The notes beneath the pieces are model-generated. The model was not told where the DNA came from. It made no database searches and saw nothing but the letters and a program-made list of their open reading frames with translations. Shown here piece after piece: positions 14,134-23,800 of a stretch of 64,000 nt of DNA. Source of the stretch: Aradus depressus. Lineage: Eukaryota; Arthropoda; Insecta; Hemiptera; Aradidae. The first letter of the stretch is position 1. Each line of letters starts with the position of its first letter. The translations under genes and the position numbers were made by a program. The DNA lies in contig OY759215.1 of assembly GCA_963662175.1 (NCBI GenBank), forward strand, positions 9,785,079 to 9,849,078. Direction: 5' to 3'.

Positions 14134-17100
14134 TTAAATAAAGGGGCATCTTATGGAGGTGATGGGGTACCATATGGGATCTGAAGAAGAGGAGCCCGAG
14201 GAGGAACCAGGGGCCGAGAGGAGGGCAGGAAAATGTAAAACTATATTAAAATATTGTAACTATTAATAAATTTGTATAAGACATCAAATATGAGAGGGAA
14301 TTTAGAATATCTTAAAAGTTGTTGCAAACCAATGGGTAACAATGGGGTCCTAAAATGAATTTTTGAAACCCTTTTTTTCAGATATTCGCTTAAAATACGC
14401 AAAAACGATTATTCCTATCCAAATATTGGTATTTACCAAATATGTTCCTTATTAACTTTTCGATCCCCTATGTACCCTCAGATTTGGGATCGGATCGATA
14501 CAAACAAAGTTATAAGTTAAGTTAGTTGATATTGAGGGTCAATTACAAATTATACTCTTAAAAGTTAGAATAATAGCAAAAAAGCAGTTTTTATGAAAAA
14601 TCATTTTATATGATGGTCGACTGTGTTTCTTTTATTTTCATTTTTTGATGTTAATAATATATCTTTTCGATTAATAATAATATATCGAGGGCGCCGTGGA
14701 ATGAGTGCTTGCTTACTGAGCTCAAGATCGCGGATTCGAAACCCGGCCGAGGCCCATAGGTTTTTTATCTGAGATAAAAAAAACATGAGCACGCCGACCT
14801 TCGGATGGGACGTTAAGCGATGGTCCCAAGCCTGTTCGATGTCAGGTACTCGTTAAAGACCTTTACCCTAGGTGAACAAACCTAGTTAGGCAAAATTTAG
14901 TACTCCCAGAATAGAGTCGGGCTCATGTTCACCAGAATGACGAAAGAGCGCTCTAGTAGTAGGGCGATATGACCTCGTAGTTAAAGCCCGGGCATGAGTC
15001 AGATTAACTAACTCACCATGATTATTCCTTTTCGTCGGAATTACGGGGTTAGAATCAAAATGGTCCAAGTGATATTTATGAAATTTTTTCGTTAAGTGCA
15101 TAATCGGGTACAAAAATGATAGTTTTGTTCAGGAAAAAAGTTGTACAAGTGAAATCCTAGCCAATGCTGAGATCTATTGGCAAATCAGTTATTCCATTTT
15201 GGTGACATGAACAAGTAACTTAAACATATCAATAGTGACCTTGAAATTAGGATTTTTTTAAATTTTATGGTTTGCTAACAGCAACTTTCACCATAAAAGC
15301 AGAGGACAAAATATTTCCGGTTTCGATAAATTATAGATTTTTTTAATCAGTTAAGAACTTAATGCACAGTTTCTTCAAAGTTTTAAAAATGTCACTGTCT
15401 AAGTGGTCTACACTTTGATTCTAACTCCATCAATTGTCAAAACAAATTATGATGAATCGATAATAAAACTAGACAAAACAAGTTTATGTTATTTTTTTCG
15501 GTACCTAACAAATAGCACACACAAAAAAAAAACAATGTCAAAGTACAAATTTCTGCTATTGTTGAAATGTACAATTCGGCGTTATTCGGCTGCACGCTCC
15601 ATTTATTGATTGTATAAATGTATTCCATTGAGAAAAAGTAAATCATTTGATCACCCAAATTACCTCTACAACTAGGAAAATAAATAAGTGTCAATGCAGC
15701 AACGGTAAGAATGGCTGACGCAGCGCTAATCCAAATAATGACAACGTAGCCGGTGGGTAGGCAGGCCAATTTTTGTCGACACCGCTTTTGTATAGACTTT
15801 GTCTTCTCCAAACCTGCAATAAGATACATTCAAAATGACCAAACTCATTAGTACAATTAAATATCAATTTTGTTGATAATTGTGTTGTAATCATGAAACA
15901 ATTCGAGATCTAGTTATCAATGGAAATACACGTTTTAAGATCCTTTGAACCTGATTTGACCATTTTCGAAATAATGTCTGTTTGTATGTTAGTAGATCTT
16001 TGTGACCGCTCTAAATCAAAAACGCGATAAACTTAAAATTTTGGAAGAATTCTTAGACCTGACTAAAATATTTACGAAAATTCTTTAGGGAGCCATGGCG
16101 GCCGTGCGGGCTAGTGCGTAGGGCTTTGGTCGCACGGTCTCACCTTGGTTTGCGGGTTCGAATCCCGCCTGGGAGTCTGTTTTATTTCATAGATAGAACT
16201 CCCTCCCGGGGCCATGTCGTAAATAACTAGGTAACACCACTATAAGAGTCATGGCTAATATGCATCGTACATGAGGGCAAAAAAAAAAAAAAAATTCTTT
16301 AGAGCCATTTTAGAGAATTATTTTTTGAAATTGTTTTTTATTTTATTTTTTTATTGAACATACAAACTAATAATCTGATTTTTTGCCAAAACTTTAAGGG
16401 ACTTATCTGAAGAGGTCTTTAAGAGACTTCAGCTGAAATAAACCAACATTTTATAGGTGCAATGTTAACCGAAATAATTGATACTAAAAACTAAAAACTT
16501 GCCAAAAATGTCATTTTTTGTCTTTAAAATATTTTTATTGATGATCGCTGCAAAAGCTTTGTAAAATGACACAACTGTCACATCAAAACTGAAATTTATG
16601 CTGCATAAAATGTGGCGTAATTTCCAAATCGCTTGAGCTTTTGCTTGAAAGTTTCTGGGCTAATAGAGGTACCCACCATAGTACCCTATACAAATCTTGG
16701 CCATATCCATCCAGTTTTGGAAATAAGATGAACGAAGTGTCTTATTTCCATAAACACATACATATTTATCTCTATATAAAAATTTTCTGTAATTGGTGGT
16801 CTGATATCTTAAAATATGAAATTACAATTTCAAATTTTATCACGATTACATAACTTTCACATTGGGGTCATACAATTTCAAAAGCCCAAAGAGTATAGAC
16901 ATTTTCCGTATATTTCTAAAATCATACAATTAAAACATAGGCATTAAGAAATAAATCCTACTGAATCTTTAAAGTGTGTACAATGCAAGCATTTCCCTGT
17001 AATATTTCTGGGTTAAACATTAATATAAAACATGTTTTGTCATCGCTATAACTGTTTAGGAAGATTCTTCTTTTATTAACTCTTACCAAATGTTAACAAA

Positions 17101-20100
17101 TAATGTATTTGATCGACCGATTTTTAGCACATACGCAATATTATAGAAATATATTTATTGAGAACTGATAATCATAGGTTTCTGGCACATAATTATGAAA
17201 TGGACCCACATTTTGTATAGATTGTCAGCAATAATAATTGGAGGGTCATTCCACGCCAAAACGATCACTCTTCCGAATTAAAATTTCAATTTTCATATTG
17301 TTTTAATGTATTGAACTATTGATAGGTTCCTGTATTCAGATTATTATCATTTATTACGAAAGAAGCATATAAACTGTTTTATCTTCATATTATCCTGCAG
17401 TAGTAGATACAATAGAACCAGAATCGTATTCCATTTAGGTATTGTTCTTTTCTGTTGATCTTAAGGTTGGGATTATTTTGGTTAAATAAGAAGTTTTATT
17501 TTAGCAATTTTTTCACTTAAAATATTGTATGATGAATATAATTGCATGTAATCTGTAACTAATTCAATTAACAATTATGCATTTTAGAGGGTTTCGAGTG
17601 AAGGGAGTTGTCAAATATTCAGCTTTCAAAAAACAAATTTAAATTTCTCACAGTAATGTTAGGTTACTGGTGTACATGAGCCCGACTCTTGGAAGTCCTA
17701 AATTTTGCCTACCCTAAATTTTTATTCACTTTATTCACACAGACAGATATCGCGAAAATGATCAACACGAAGGGACCTTGAAATGTGAAAATCCGTTGAA
17801 ATCTCGTCTCGGATTTTCTCTCGATTACAATACTTCCTTATACTTAAGATATAAGAAAGTACAAACTGCATACAGTCGGTTGCATAATTCCACTAAGTTT
17901 AAAGTTCATTTTTCTCAGGTTTGAATTTTCTGATTGAACTCTATACCCGAACACTATCAATTGAAAAACTTTTACATTTATCATACATACATATATGCTC
18001 CCCAATTCCCAGCTCAAACCACCGGAGCAATGAACTCCAAATTTGACATAGCCTTAGCACTTGAATCACTTTCAAGTAAAAAAAAAATCCAAATATCGAA
18101 ACGAGTTTCAAGTGCCAAAAAAAACTGTTGAACGCCTGCACTGAAAGGGGAGAGGGGAATAGGGCGGAGGTTTAACATAAAAACTCTAATAACTGATGTT
18201 GCAGGGAGCCATGGTGGCCGTGCGGGCTTGAGCGTAGGGCTCTGGTCGCATGGTCTCACCATGGTTAGCGTGTTCGAATCCCGTCCGGGAGTGAGTTTTA
18301 TTTCTTAGATAGAACTCCCTCCCGGGGCCATGGATGTCGTAAATAATTAGATAACACATAGTGACATGGCTAATATGCATCAAACAATAAGGTCAAAAAA
18401 AACAAAAAAAAACTGCTGTTGCAAACAATGTATTGAAACTAAATTTTATATGTAAATTCAAAGACTAATAAGGAGAGAACACCTATACATTTTCAGCGCA
18501 ATCAGCCGAAGGAAGGGGGAATCAGAGGGGGGGCTCAACACAAAAATTCCCAATAACTGCCGATGTAATTAATGCATAGACTAACAATTTAGTATGAGGA
18601 TTCTGAAGCCACTATGTAAGTAAAGTATCGAGTTTTAGCCTAAACGGTCGATAGGCTTTGGAGGGAGAGCGAAAACCTAATTGATTAATTCTTGCTGGGG
18701 AAGTACACAGCCGGTGATTCACCGATGACTTTTTTCATTTGTTTTCCTCTCATGAGCACAGAAAAATCCCTTATTAATTCCATGTCCTTATGTTTAATAC
18801 TTTTGATATAGTTAATTCAAGATTAAAAAAAAAAAAAAAAAAACGAGAAACATTCTTATTTCATCATTTTTGTGCAAAAAGAGACAACTCTATCAAAAAA
18901 TTACACATTACGTTTCAAATGTATGATACATATAATAAACAGCTGATGAATTCAAAATTCGAACGAAACTATTTTCGTGACCCATGTTCAGGCTATATCT
19001 AAGTTCATAAGGCCTATTACTAATTTTCGCCGCTCTGGTTTGCATGAGCCCGATTCTACTGTGAGAGTTTTAAATTTTGCCTACTCAGCTTTTGTCAGGG
19101 TCAGGGAAAATGCGCACCTGACAGCGTAATTCTTATCAGGATAGTTAACAGCAGGAAAGCTCAAGATCGCGGGTTCGAAACCCGGCTGAGGCCCTTAGTA
19201 TATTTTATATGGGAGGTAGAAAAACCTCAAGCACGTCGTCCTTCGGATGGGACGTTGAGCGATGGCCCCGAGCCTGTACGATGTCAGGTACTCGTTAAAG
19301 GCCCCCTATCCTAGGTGAATAAAAATTTAGGGTAGGTAGGCAAAATTTAGTAATCCCACAGTCCGGCTCTTGCCCACCAGAGTGACGAAAGAGCGCTCAG
19401 GTAGTAGGCGATATAACCTTGTAGGTAAAGCCCGGGCATGAGTCTTAATAATGATGGATGGAAAAGGAATTTCGGGTAAAATTTTACTCTATGCTATATT
19501 GTCTTACACTGTAAATTTCACTTTCATCCAAAACTACGAGTGGGATATCGAATGAAAAGAAAATATATCCTTCACATGAATATGAATAATACCTTGTAGG
19601 TAAAGCCCGGACATGAGTCTTAATAATGATGGATGGAAAAGGAATTTTGTGTAAAATTTTACTCTATGCTATATTGTCTTACACTGTAAATTTCACTTTC
19701 ATCCAAAACTACGAGTGGGATATCGAATGAAAAGAAAATATATCCTTCACATGAATATGAATTCCGTTTTCTACAATTTTGATAAAAACTTACAACTAGT
19801 TATTGTGACTCATGCCCGGGCTTTAACTAAGGAGGTCAAATCGCCTACTACCTGAGCGCTCTTTTCTCTCTGGTGGACATGAGCCCCGACTCTACTGTGG
19901 GAGTTCTAAATTTTGCGTAACCTAAATTTGTATTCACCTAGGATAGGGATCTTTAACAAGTACCTGACATCCGAATTAATAATCCCATCCGAAGTACGGC
20001 GTGCTCAAGGTTCTTCCAACTCCCGGATAAAAAATCTAAAGGCCTCGGCCGGGTTACGAACCCTCGAATTTTGATAATGGATTGAAGCAAATGACAAAAA

Positions 20101-20381
20101 AGTGAAAATGAAAGTTACTGAACATTAACAGTTATAACAATTAAATACCAAATTAGTACACAAATATTGGAACTTGCGTTTTAAATGTAAGCCCCGGGGG
20201 GTTGATAGCTGGGGCCGCAGGGGCAGAGTCCCTAGTAATAATATATGGGTACAGCCTAGAATCTTAATATAAATAAAAAAAAGTTAAAATATTATATTAA
20301 ATGAAAGGGAATCATACCATTTCTTCTTGTGATGATGATGGATTCTACGGCTACCTTCTTCAAAATCCGTTTATCCATCAT
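43..20381 (-). CDS. nudel: Serine protease nudel, 5' part (11 exons, 3' end outside window)
   Basis: Exons, 5' to 3': 20381-20318, 15813-15664, 13228-12447, 11672-10759, 10165-9894, 8671-8462, 5967-5807, 4206-4082, 3943-3191, 1576-1463, 212-43. All junctions are GT-AG and phases agree, giving about 1238 residues. Visible modules: short basic cytoplasmic tail; transmembrane helix about 44-67 (type II anchor); RRKR at 100-103; coiled coil with Cys; Pro/Gln/Tyr-rich repeats; LDLa modules about 735-845; SRCR-like segment about 852-893; activation site R1099/VVGG; catalytic H1140 (TAAHC) and D1188 (DVALL). The Ser exon and any C-terminal modules lie off the window. Family knowledge: nudel is a large maternal mosaic protease secreted into the perivitelline space, needed for eggshell cross-linking and for starting the dorsal-ventral protease cascade. 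Corin-like proteases share LDLa/SRCR/trypsin modules, but the LDLa spacing and long Gln-rich N-terminal region fit nudel better. Confidence 0.85.
213..1462. other. nudel intron, no feature recognised
   Basis: AT-rich, with short poly(A) runs. No coding exon or known repeat was identified. Confidence 0.6.
1463..1576 (-). CDS. nudel: nudel exon 10 (protease core between His and Asp)
   Basis: Encodes [20 protein letters not shown] and [11 protein letters not shown], the usual trypsin-fold segment between the His and Asp boxes. The acceptor is cattctag and the donor GTATGT; phases match on both sides. Confidence 0.82.
1577..2353. other. nudel intron sequence
   Basis: AT-rich with poly(T) and poly(G) runs (2091-2102). 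Short ORFs here are low-complexity and not supported. Confidence 0.55.
2354..2398. repeat. Perfect palindrome, 22-bp arms, 1-nt spacer
   Basis: TTCTGTATGAAGTTCTAACA with its exact reverse complement about a single A (2376). Confidence 0.95.
2535..2745 (-). repeat. Dispersed repeat C, minus-strand units
   Basis: Two units with cattcattacatcggcagtt and cattgtatcgggagtt, the reverse complement of the plus-strand copies. Confidence 0.6.
3191..3943 (-). CDS. nudel: nudel exon 9 (pro-region, activation site, catalytic His)
   Basis: A 250-codon exon. It has [19 protein letters not shown], whose Cys probably bonds to the catalytic domain, then a long His/Pro/Tyr-rich pro-segment. The zymogen cleavage site is EAR/VVGG and the His box is ILTAAHCVD. 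The donor GTAAGT splits an Arg codon. Confidence 0.88.
4082..4206 (-). CDS. nudel: nudel exon 8 (SRCR-like segment)
   Basis: Encodes a short scavenger-receptor Cys-rich-like segment with [18 protein letters not shown]. The Trp-x-Pro-Val-Cys signature is the recognisable core; the module is shorter than a full SRCR domain. The acceptor is attttccag and the donor GTATGT. Confidence 0.78.
4347..4395. repeat. Near-perfect palindrome
   Basis: AAAAATACTTCC and GGAAGTATTTTT bracket an AT-only self-complementary centre, with one mismatched pair. Confidence 0.85.
5040..5651 (+). pseudogene. R1-type non-LTR retrotransposon 3' fragment
   Basis: The frame at about 5177-5330 encodes [20 protein letters not shown] then [12 protein letters not shown], the Cys-His motif ending ORF2 of R1-like elements. 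A further frame reads [16 protein letters not shown]. It is frameshifted and 5' truncated, ending in a poly(C)/poly(A) tail (C run 5633-5651). Confidence 0.7.
5807..5967 (-). CDS. nudel: nudel exon 7 (third LDLa module)
   Basis: Encodes a cysteine-rich LDLa module with [17 protein letters not shown] as the calcium-binding half. The acceptor is gattttgtag and the donor GTATCA, phase 0. Confidence 0.83.
6463..6807 (-). mobile_element. SINE family A, full length with target duplication
   Basis: In minus orientation: a tRNA-like head with box A (TAGCTCAGTGGTAAGCGTG) and box B (GGTTCGTAACCC), a body of about 260 bp, and a tail ending in CCTAACCTAAC. A 15-bp duplication ttgagtagtattaag is present at 6448-6462 and 6808-6822. 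Confidence 0.85.
7420..8090 (-). pseudogene. Decayed jockey-like reverse transcriptase fragment
   Basis: Minus-strand pieces read [20 protein letters not shown] and [16 protein letters not shown], then [14 protein letters not shown] and [14 protein letters not shown]. These match, in order, the palm and thumb of the intact ORF2 at 55965 (AGVPQGSILGPILYTIYTAD, FADDTAIL, YGLELWGSAKASNLQRI). Frames are disrupted and the catalytic FADD is changed to YTDD. Confidence 0.8.
8462..8671 (-). CDS. nudel: nudel exon 6 (LDLa modules)
   Basis: Encodes one full LDL-receptor class A module ending DLSDETSC and a shortened second one with [17 protein letters not shown]. The Asp/Glu calcium ligands are visible in both. 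The exon opens with Ser-Gly-Ser-Gly-Gly, a possible glycosaminoglycan site. Confidence 0.85.
8962..9016. repeat. (TA)n microsatellite
   Basis: An uninterrupted alternating T/A run before the MITE. Further (TA)n runs are at 9257-9318 and 10255-10294. Confidence 0.95.
9017..9256 (+). mobile_element. 240-bp MITE in a (TA)n tract
   Basis: Imperfect 20-bp terminal inverted repeats (cgtgggcatacaagcgaaag / cgtgggcttacacctgaaag) surround an AT-rich, non-coding core and are flanked on both sides by (AT)n. A TA target would fit a Tc1/mariner-type source. Confidence 0.55.
9361..9500 (+). mobile_element. Possible third SINE/LINE tail, (TTGG)n
   Basis: (TTGG)n followed by TTAGGGTGAACAACTGCTATGG, similar to the tail region shared by many invertebrate SINEs. 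No head was found. Confidence 0.35.
9894..10165 (-). CDS. nudel: nudel exon 5 (linker)
   Basis: Encodes a Pro/Ser/Asp-rich linker starting [12 protein letters not shown] and ending SRMFA. The acceptor is cttcttgcag and the donor GTAAGT; it enters in phase 2 and leaves in phase 1, matching exons 4 and 6. Confidence 0.78.
10759..11672 (-). CDS. nudel: nudel exon 4 (Pro/Gln/Tyr 18-residue repeats)
   Basis: A 304-codon exon in phase with exons 3 and 5. It has a polyGln-like stretch and then about seven tandem 18-residue units of the type [17 protein letters not shown], matching a 54-bp DNA period. The composition is low-complexity, without Cys, as in a disordered or cross-linkable spacer. Confidence 0.8.
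12180..12422 (-). mobile_element. Possible SINE with tRNA-like head
   Basis: The minus strand begins CATGGCGTAGTGGCTTAGAT with a degraded box B (GGAGGTTCCCTC). The far end has TTTGGTTTAACGTCC, a tail motif seen in several invertebrate SINEs. Confidence 0.45.
12447..13228 (-). CDS. nudel: nudel exon 3 (RRKR site, coiled coil, acidic region)
   Basis: A 260-codon exon. It begins about five residues past the membrane anchor, has [20 protein letters not shown] (furin-type RRKR), then heptad-like Leu/Ile spacing with two Cys, then an acidic, Tyr- and Pro-rich stretch. The donor is GTGAGT, phase 0. The long coiled coil may mediate assembly. Confidence 0.8.
13613..13956 (-). mobile_element. SINE family A copy
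   Basis: Full length, same orientation and tail type (AAACCTAACC) as 6463-6807. Approximate flanking repeats aattttttata are present. Confidence 0.82.
14053..14526 (-). mobile_element. 5'-truncated retrotransposed insertion with 81-nt poly(A)
   Basis: A run of 81 T (14052-14132) is the poly(A) tail of a minus-strand insertion. Direct repeats tgatattgagtgtcaatt and tgatattgagggtcaatt (14036-14052, 14527-14543; one mismatch) flank it. The body has no clear ORF and may be the 3' UTR of a LINE or a processed transcript. Confidence 0.65.
14688..15003 (+). mobile_element. SINE family A copy
   Basis: Starts GGGCGCCGTGGAATGAGTGC with box B GATTCGAAACCC and ends at CCCGGGCATGAGTC. Mildly diverged, nearly full length. 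Confidence 0.8.
15664..15813 (-). CDS. nudel: nudel exon 2 (type II transmembrane anchor)
   Basis: The acceptor is ttattgcag. The exon encodes a Lys/Arg/Cys-rich stretch followed by a 24-residue hydrophobic helix starting [20 protein letters not shown]. The positive charges precede the helix, so the N terminus should be cytosolic and the rest lumenal or extracellular. The donor is GTAATT, phase 1. Confidence 0.8.
16089..16290 (+). mobile_element. SINE family B, full length with target duplication
   Basis: tRNA-like head (GGGCTAGTGCGTAGGGC; box B GGTTCGAATCCC), a short body with ACTCCCTCCCGGGGCCATG, and a poly(A) tail. A perfect 12-bp duplication aaaattctttag flanks it (16077-16088; about 16291-16302). 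Confidence 0.85.
16303..18131. other. nudel first intron, mostly unremarkable
   Basis: AT-rich. Only a SINE A fragment (about 17650-17735) was recognised. Confidence 0.55.
18132..18720 (+). repeat. Dispersed repeat C
   Basis: Units with AATAACTGCCGATGTAAT... and a GGGGGAGAGCGAAAACCTAAT stretch. Related copies are at 24620-25390 (+), 2535-2745 (-), 32015-32110 (+) and 50480-50547 (+). Interrupted here by SINE B. No coding capacity seen. Confidence 0.65.
18204..18410 (+). mobile_element. SINE family B copy
   Basis: Same structure as 16089-16290. The flanking duplication is aactgatgttgca / aactgctgttgca (18191-18203, 18411-18423). It is inserted inside a repeat C unit. Confidence 0.83.
18979..19130 (-). 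mobile_element. SINE family A fragment
   Basis: A diverged body and tail part, facing the adjacent plus-strand copy at 19150. Confidence 0.6.
19150..19445 (+). mobile_element. SINE family A copy
   Basis: Truncated at box A; box B GGTTCGAAACCC and the whole body are present. The last part is included in the tandem duplication beginning at 19417. Confidence 0.78.
19417..19762. repeat. Tandem duplication, 175-bp period
   Basis: The copy starting 19417 (ccttgtaggtaaagcccg) is repeated from 19592 with very few differences. The unit includes the last about 29 bp of the family A SINE plus unique flank. Confidence 0.93.
19804..20070 (-). mobile_element. SINE family A copy
   Basis: The body and box B (gggttacgaaccc on the plus strand) are present; the head end is truncated. 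Confidence 0.75.
20318..20381 (-). CDS. nudel: nudel exon 1 (initiator, cytoplasmic tail)
   Basis: Two adjacent in-frame ATGs (20381 and 20378) start a basic peptide, [20 protein letters not shown]. The exon ends in phase 1 at a GTATGATT donor. It was identified because its phase and basic character fit the next exon, which carries the membrane anchor. No transcript evidence is available, so the start is inferred. Confidence 0.6.
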
Positions 20382-20870
20382 TTTCCCATTCGCTTATATA
20401 AAGTTGACTGTAAGATATATAAAAATAAAATAACCGTCTATTTTCTATTTGTCCTCTAGAGATATAAAAAACGAAAGCTGATGAAATTGTAGCATAAAGG
20501 CAGCGTTTAGAGATTTTTGCTGCGCCAACTATTCTTTCTGACAGATATCATAAACTAAACTAGATTTTAGACAGCACTATTAAAAGTGAAATCCCCCACC
20601 ACTACTAAAATTATTGGACCAATAGAAAAAGAGGGGGAGAGGGTTATTCGATCTAGAATTGTTATAGAAACAATAGGCAATCGTAATTGGATTGGACGAA
20701 TGACCAAAATAGCTCTCTCTAGACCAGAGTGGAGCCACCAGGACTTGAGGGCAATGGGCCAATCAGCCTCCGCGCCGCTCTGTCTCCAAGGATACGCTAC
20801 TCATATAATAATATTTATTTTTTATATATGTTTATTATACTCTATTATATATCCATTAAACGAGTAAATG
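20382..20870 (-). promoter_or_regulatory. Candidate nudel promoter / 5' region
   Basis: Immediately upstream of the nudel start. The part at 20580-20800 is richer in GC than its surroundings and carries CCAAT-type boxes near 20617, 20685-20697 and 20757. A TATATAAG on the minus strand at 20393-20400 is only about 12-19 nt before the ATG, too close to direct a start site upstream of that ATG. The assignment is positional inference only. Confidence 0.3.
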
Positions 20871-23800
20871 CATGAATGCTGGTGAGCGCTCAGCATTTTT
20901 TTTAGATTGAAAAATAGCATATATTTTAATGGGAATTGAAAATATAATTTTATAAGCTGTTTCCTTAAATTTCTGGAAAGTAATTACATGTAGATGAATA
21001 ATTACATCAAACATCTATGGATAATTAATGTGGAATTTAAGAGTCCGGCTCATACCACCAGAGCAGCGAAAAGTCCTCAGGTAAATAAAGCCCGTGCATA
21101 AGAGTTGATATGTACGAGTTTTAGAATAAGTAATTTATATATGTAAAATTAATCTTTTCTTTACACGATGGGAACTATTTTGTATATGCCGATGTTACGC
21201 GAAATGTCGTTTGCTATCTTTAAAACAATATTTTACTAAGAATATCTGTTCCTAAAAATATCCATTCGAGAAAAAAAAAATTGGATCCAAACTTATATTC
21301 AATATTAAAACTTATTTTTTTTTTATTGACCAAAACTAAAACTTTGCAATCAATAATATAGTACCAGTGTTATTTGATTGAAATGTTAATACCAGTGCTA
21401 TTTGATTGAAATGTTAATTTTATATTTCTATGTCCAAATACTTACAATTTTTTTGTTAAAATTAAAATTTGTATTTTATATTTGACCATAGGAAAAACTT
21501 TTATAACTCAAATAATGTGAAAAGAAAAATTAATAAAAAAATTTTTCCAGGCACTAGAAGGTAAGGATTTATTGAGATGGCAGACCCAACATGAAAAAAC
21601 AATAATATATGCAGTGGAACATACGTCCATCCAAGCGAGAGAATTTTCTAGAACAAATTGAGAATTGTACTTGATTTAGGAAGATAAAAAAAAATCGACA
21701 TACTCTGTTATCAATATCTTTGTAATTCAATTTGTTAAAAAATACAAAATAAAAAATAACATGAAGGTGAGAAATATTACAAAGAATTGAATATATATTC
21801 AGTATACAAACTGAAGCTGTACGTGAACTTTTGTGTTGATGTATTAATACACATAGAAAATTCAATGATTTCATGGTTTCAAATCTTGTTTGAATCACAC
21901 AAATATTCAATGAATAGTAAATAAAAATAAAAAGTTAAACATTTAAAAATATTTTCAATGAACAATTACAGGCGGAAGCGACAGTATGCTGACGACTGTT
22001 GAGGGAGAGATTCTACCGAGGTGTAAAGAAGACTCAACATTGTATCGAAATGTATTTATTTACAGCATACAACAAACTTAGATGATTATGCACTGTGGAC
22101 ATAACAGAATAGCATATACCTATTAATAAATAGCATATAATAGCATAAAAACTTAAATCATAATATTAAAATAAATAGATAAATGAAACAAAAACATTAA
22201 AATAAATAAATTTAAAAAAATTAAATAAAATTCTTTAAATAAAAATTGAAAACATACATAAATAAAAATATTACCATGTCTATACGACAAAAATGTTTGA
22301 TAGGCAATTGTGAGGGCCTAAGTAAAGGGTACTACCAGGGCCGGCCCTAGGGGGGGAGTTTTTTCTTATAATAAGACTTCGTACAGGATCTACGCCCTAT
22401 GGAACCCCCCAAAAAAACGTAAACCAAAAAAGTAAATTAATAGTGTAAAACACATATAATGTACATATTTACATCATACATTCAATATAAATTATATATT
22501 CTAATAGCATATTAAATTATAATCAAGGTGTTACACATAAACTGATAAAAAATATACTATTTTAATTTATTCACATTTCTATATACATAATAAAACATTT
22601 TAAGTAACTGTTCTTAATCATTTTTGTAGTTAACCCCTTATAGTGACTATTATAAAAATTATTTCAAAATAAATCTACAATATTAATATTGATTAGAATA
22701 ACCAATTGTAAACATTATATATTATATTATACTATATTATATATATATATATATTATAAAATATAAATAATATGAAATATATATATAATATAATATACTC
22801 TCATTTGAAATTCACGAAAAGCATTGATTCAACTTCGTCTGATAGAATGATGAGCTTTCTTCAGTAAAAACTACGAAGTTAAGATGAATATTGTCTTTGG
22901 CATGAGGAATCTTACTGATTACTACAAAAAATGTATCTATTATGTTAATTCTTCAGTTTTTAGAGGAAAAATAAAACGGATTTTCGGAAGCGGGATGTTT
23001 TTGTCTCATTCTACAAAAAGAAGTTCTAAAACATGGAAAAAAAATTAAAATATAACCTAATTTCGAAATTTTACATTACTTCACTTTTTTCTATGCGAAA
23101 GTGAAAATTTTTTGAGGATAACGTTTTATGAAATCAAATACATGGTGTCAGATATGTTGTAAAATGAAGTCTGAAGATAAAAAAAAGTTAATGAATAAAT
23201 GCATTCTTGTTATTTGCCAGTACTTCCAAGACAATGGCGCCTCCCGAGGGGAAACGTTTGTATTAAAATAAAGCTTTAAATGTATTAACTTAACGTCAAT
23301 GCCAGTTCAAGTTTGGATGAGGGAGGAGGGGGCGAGTCCGCAGCCATCCACAAGCCGGAGGACAGCCCTTCCTAGCACTGAAGATGAGAATGATTCAGAA
23401 AGGTCTTCTGTACCCGCAACTGTGCTTCTTAAAAAGGAAAGCTGAGCTTTTTCCGGTAAAACAGAATGTAAGTAAACATTGCTTTCCAATCGTCCTGTCT
23501 CCGTAAAAACCAAACATATAGCACGTCATACGGGTTTTAAAGGAGGTCGATAGCAATCTCACAATAGTTCATGGATCATATGATCTGTGGGGCGGGAAGA
23601 GATGCACAAACACATTTTTACATTCACATAAGAAAAGAAATCACAAAAAAAATCCAAATAGGTTTTCTGCGGTTTTCTCGTGCTTTAAGGGTCTCCAAAT
23701 TAGAGCAACTATTTCTGAAAAATGTTTGTGAATATGTTCCTTAGTTCTCCATATCTCGGCGAAACTAATAGATCGATTTTGACCAAATTTAGAATACTCT

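Noticed and set aside
16089..16180. A tRNA gene at the SINE B head
   Set aside because: The same head occurs at 18204 and 24902 with a shared downstream body, poly(A) and target duplications, so it is a SINE.
20393..20400. TATATAAG as the nudel TATA box
   Set aside because: It lies about 12-19 nt before the inferred ATG, so a start site 25-30 nt downstream would fall inside the coding sequence.
20586..20867. 93-codon plus-strand ORF in the GC-richer island
   Set aside because: No recognisable domain, no splice partners, and the composition is explained by a promoter-like region.
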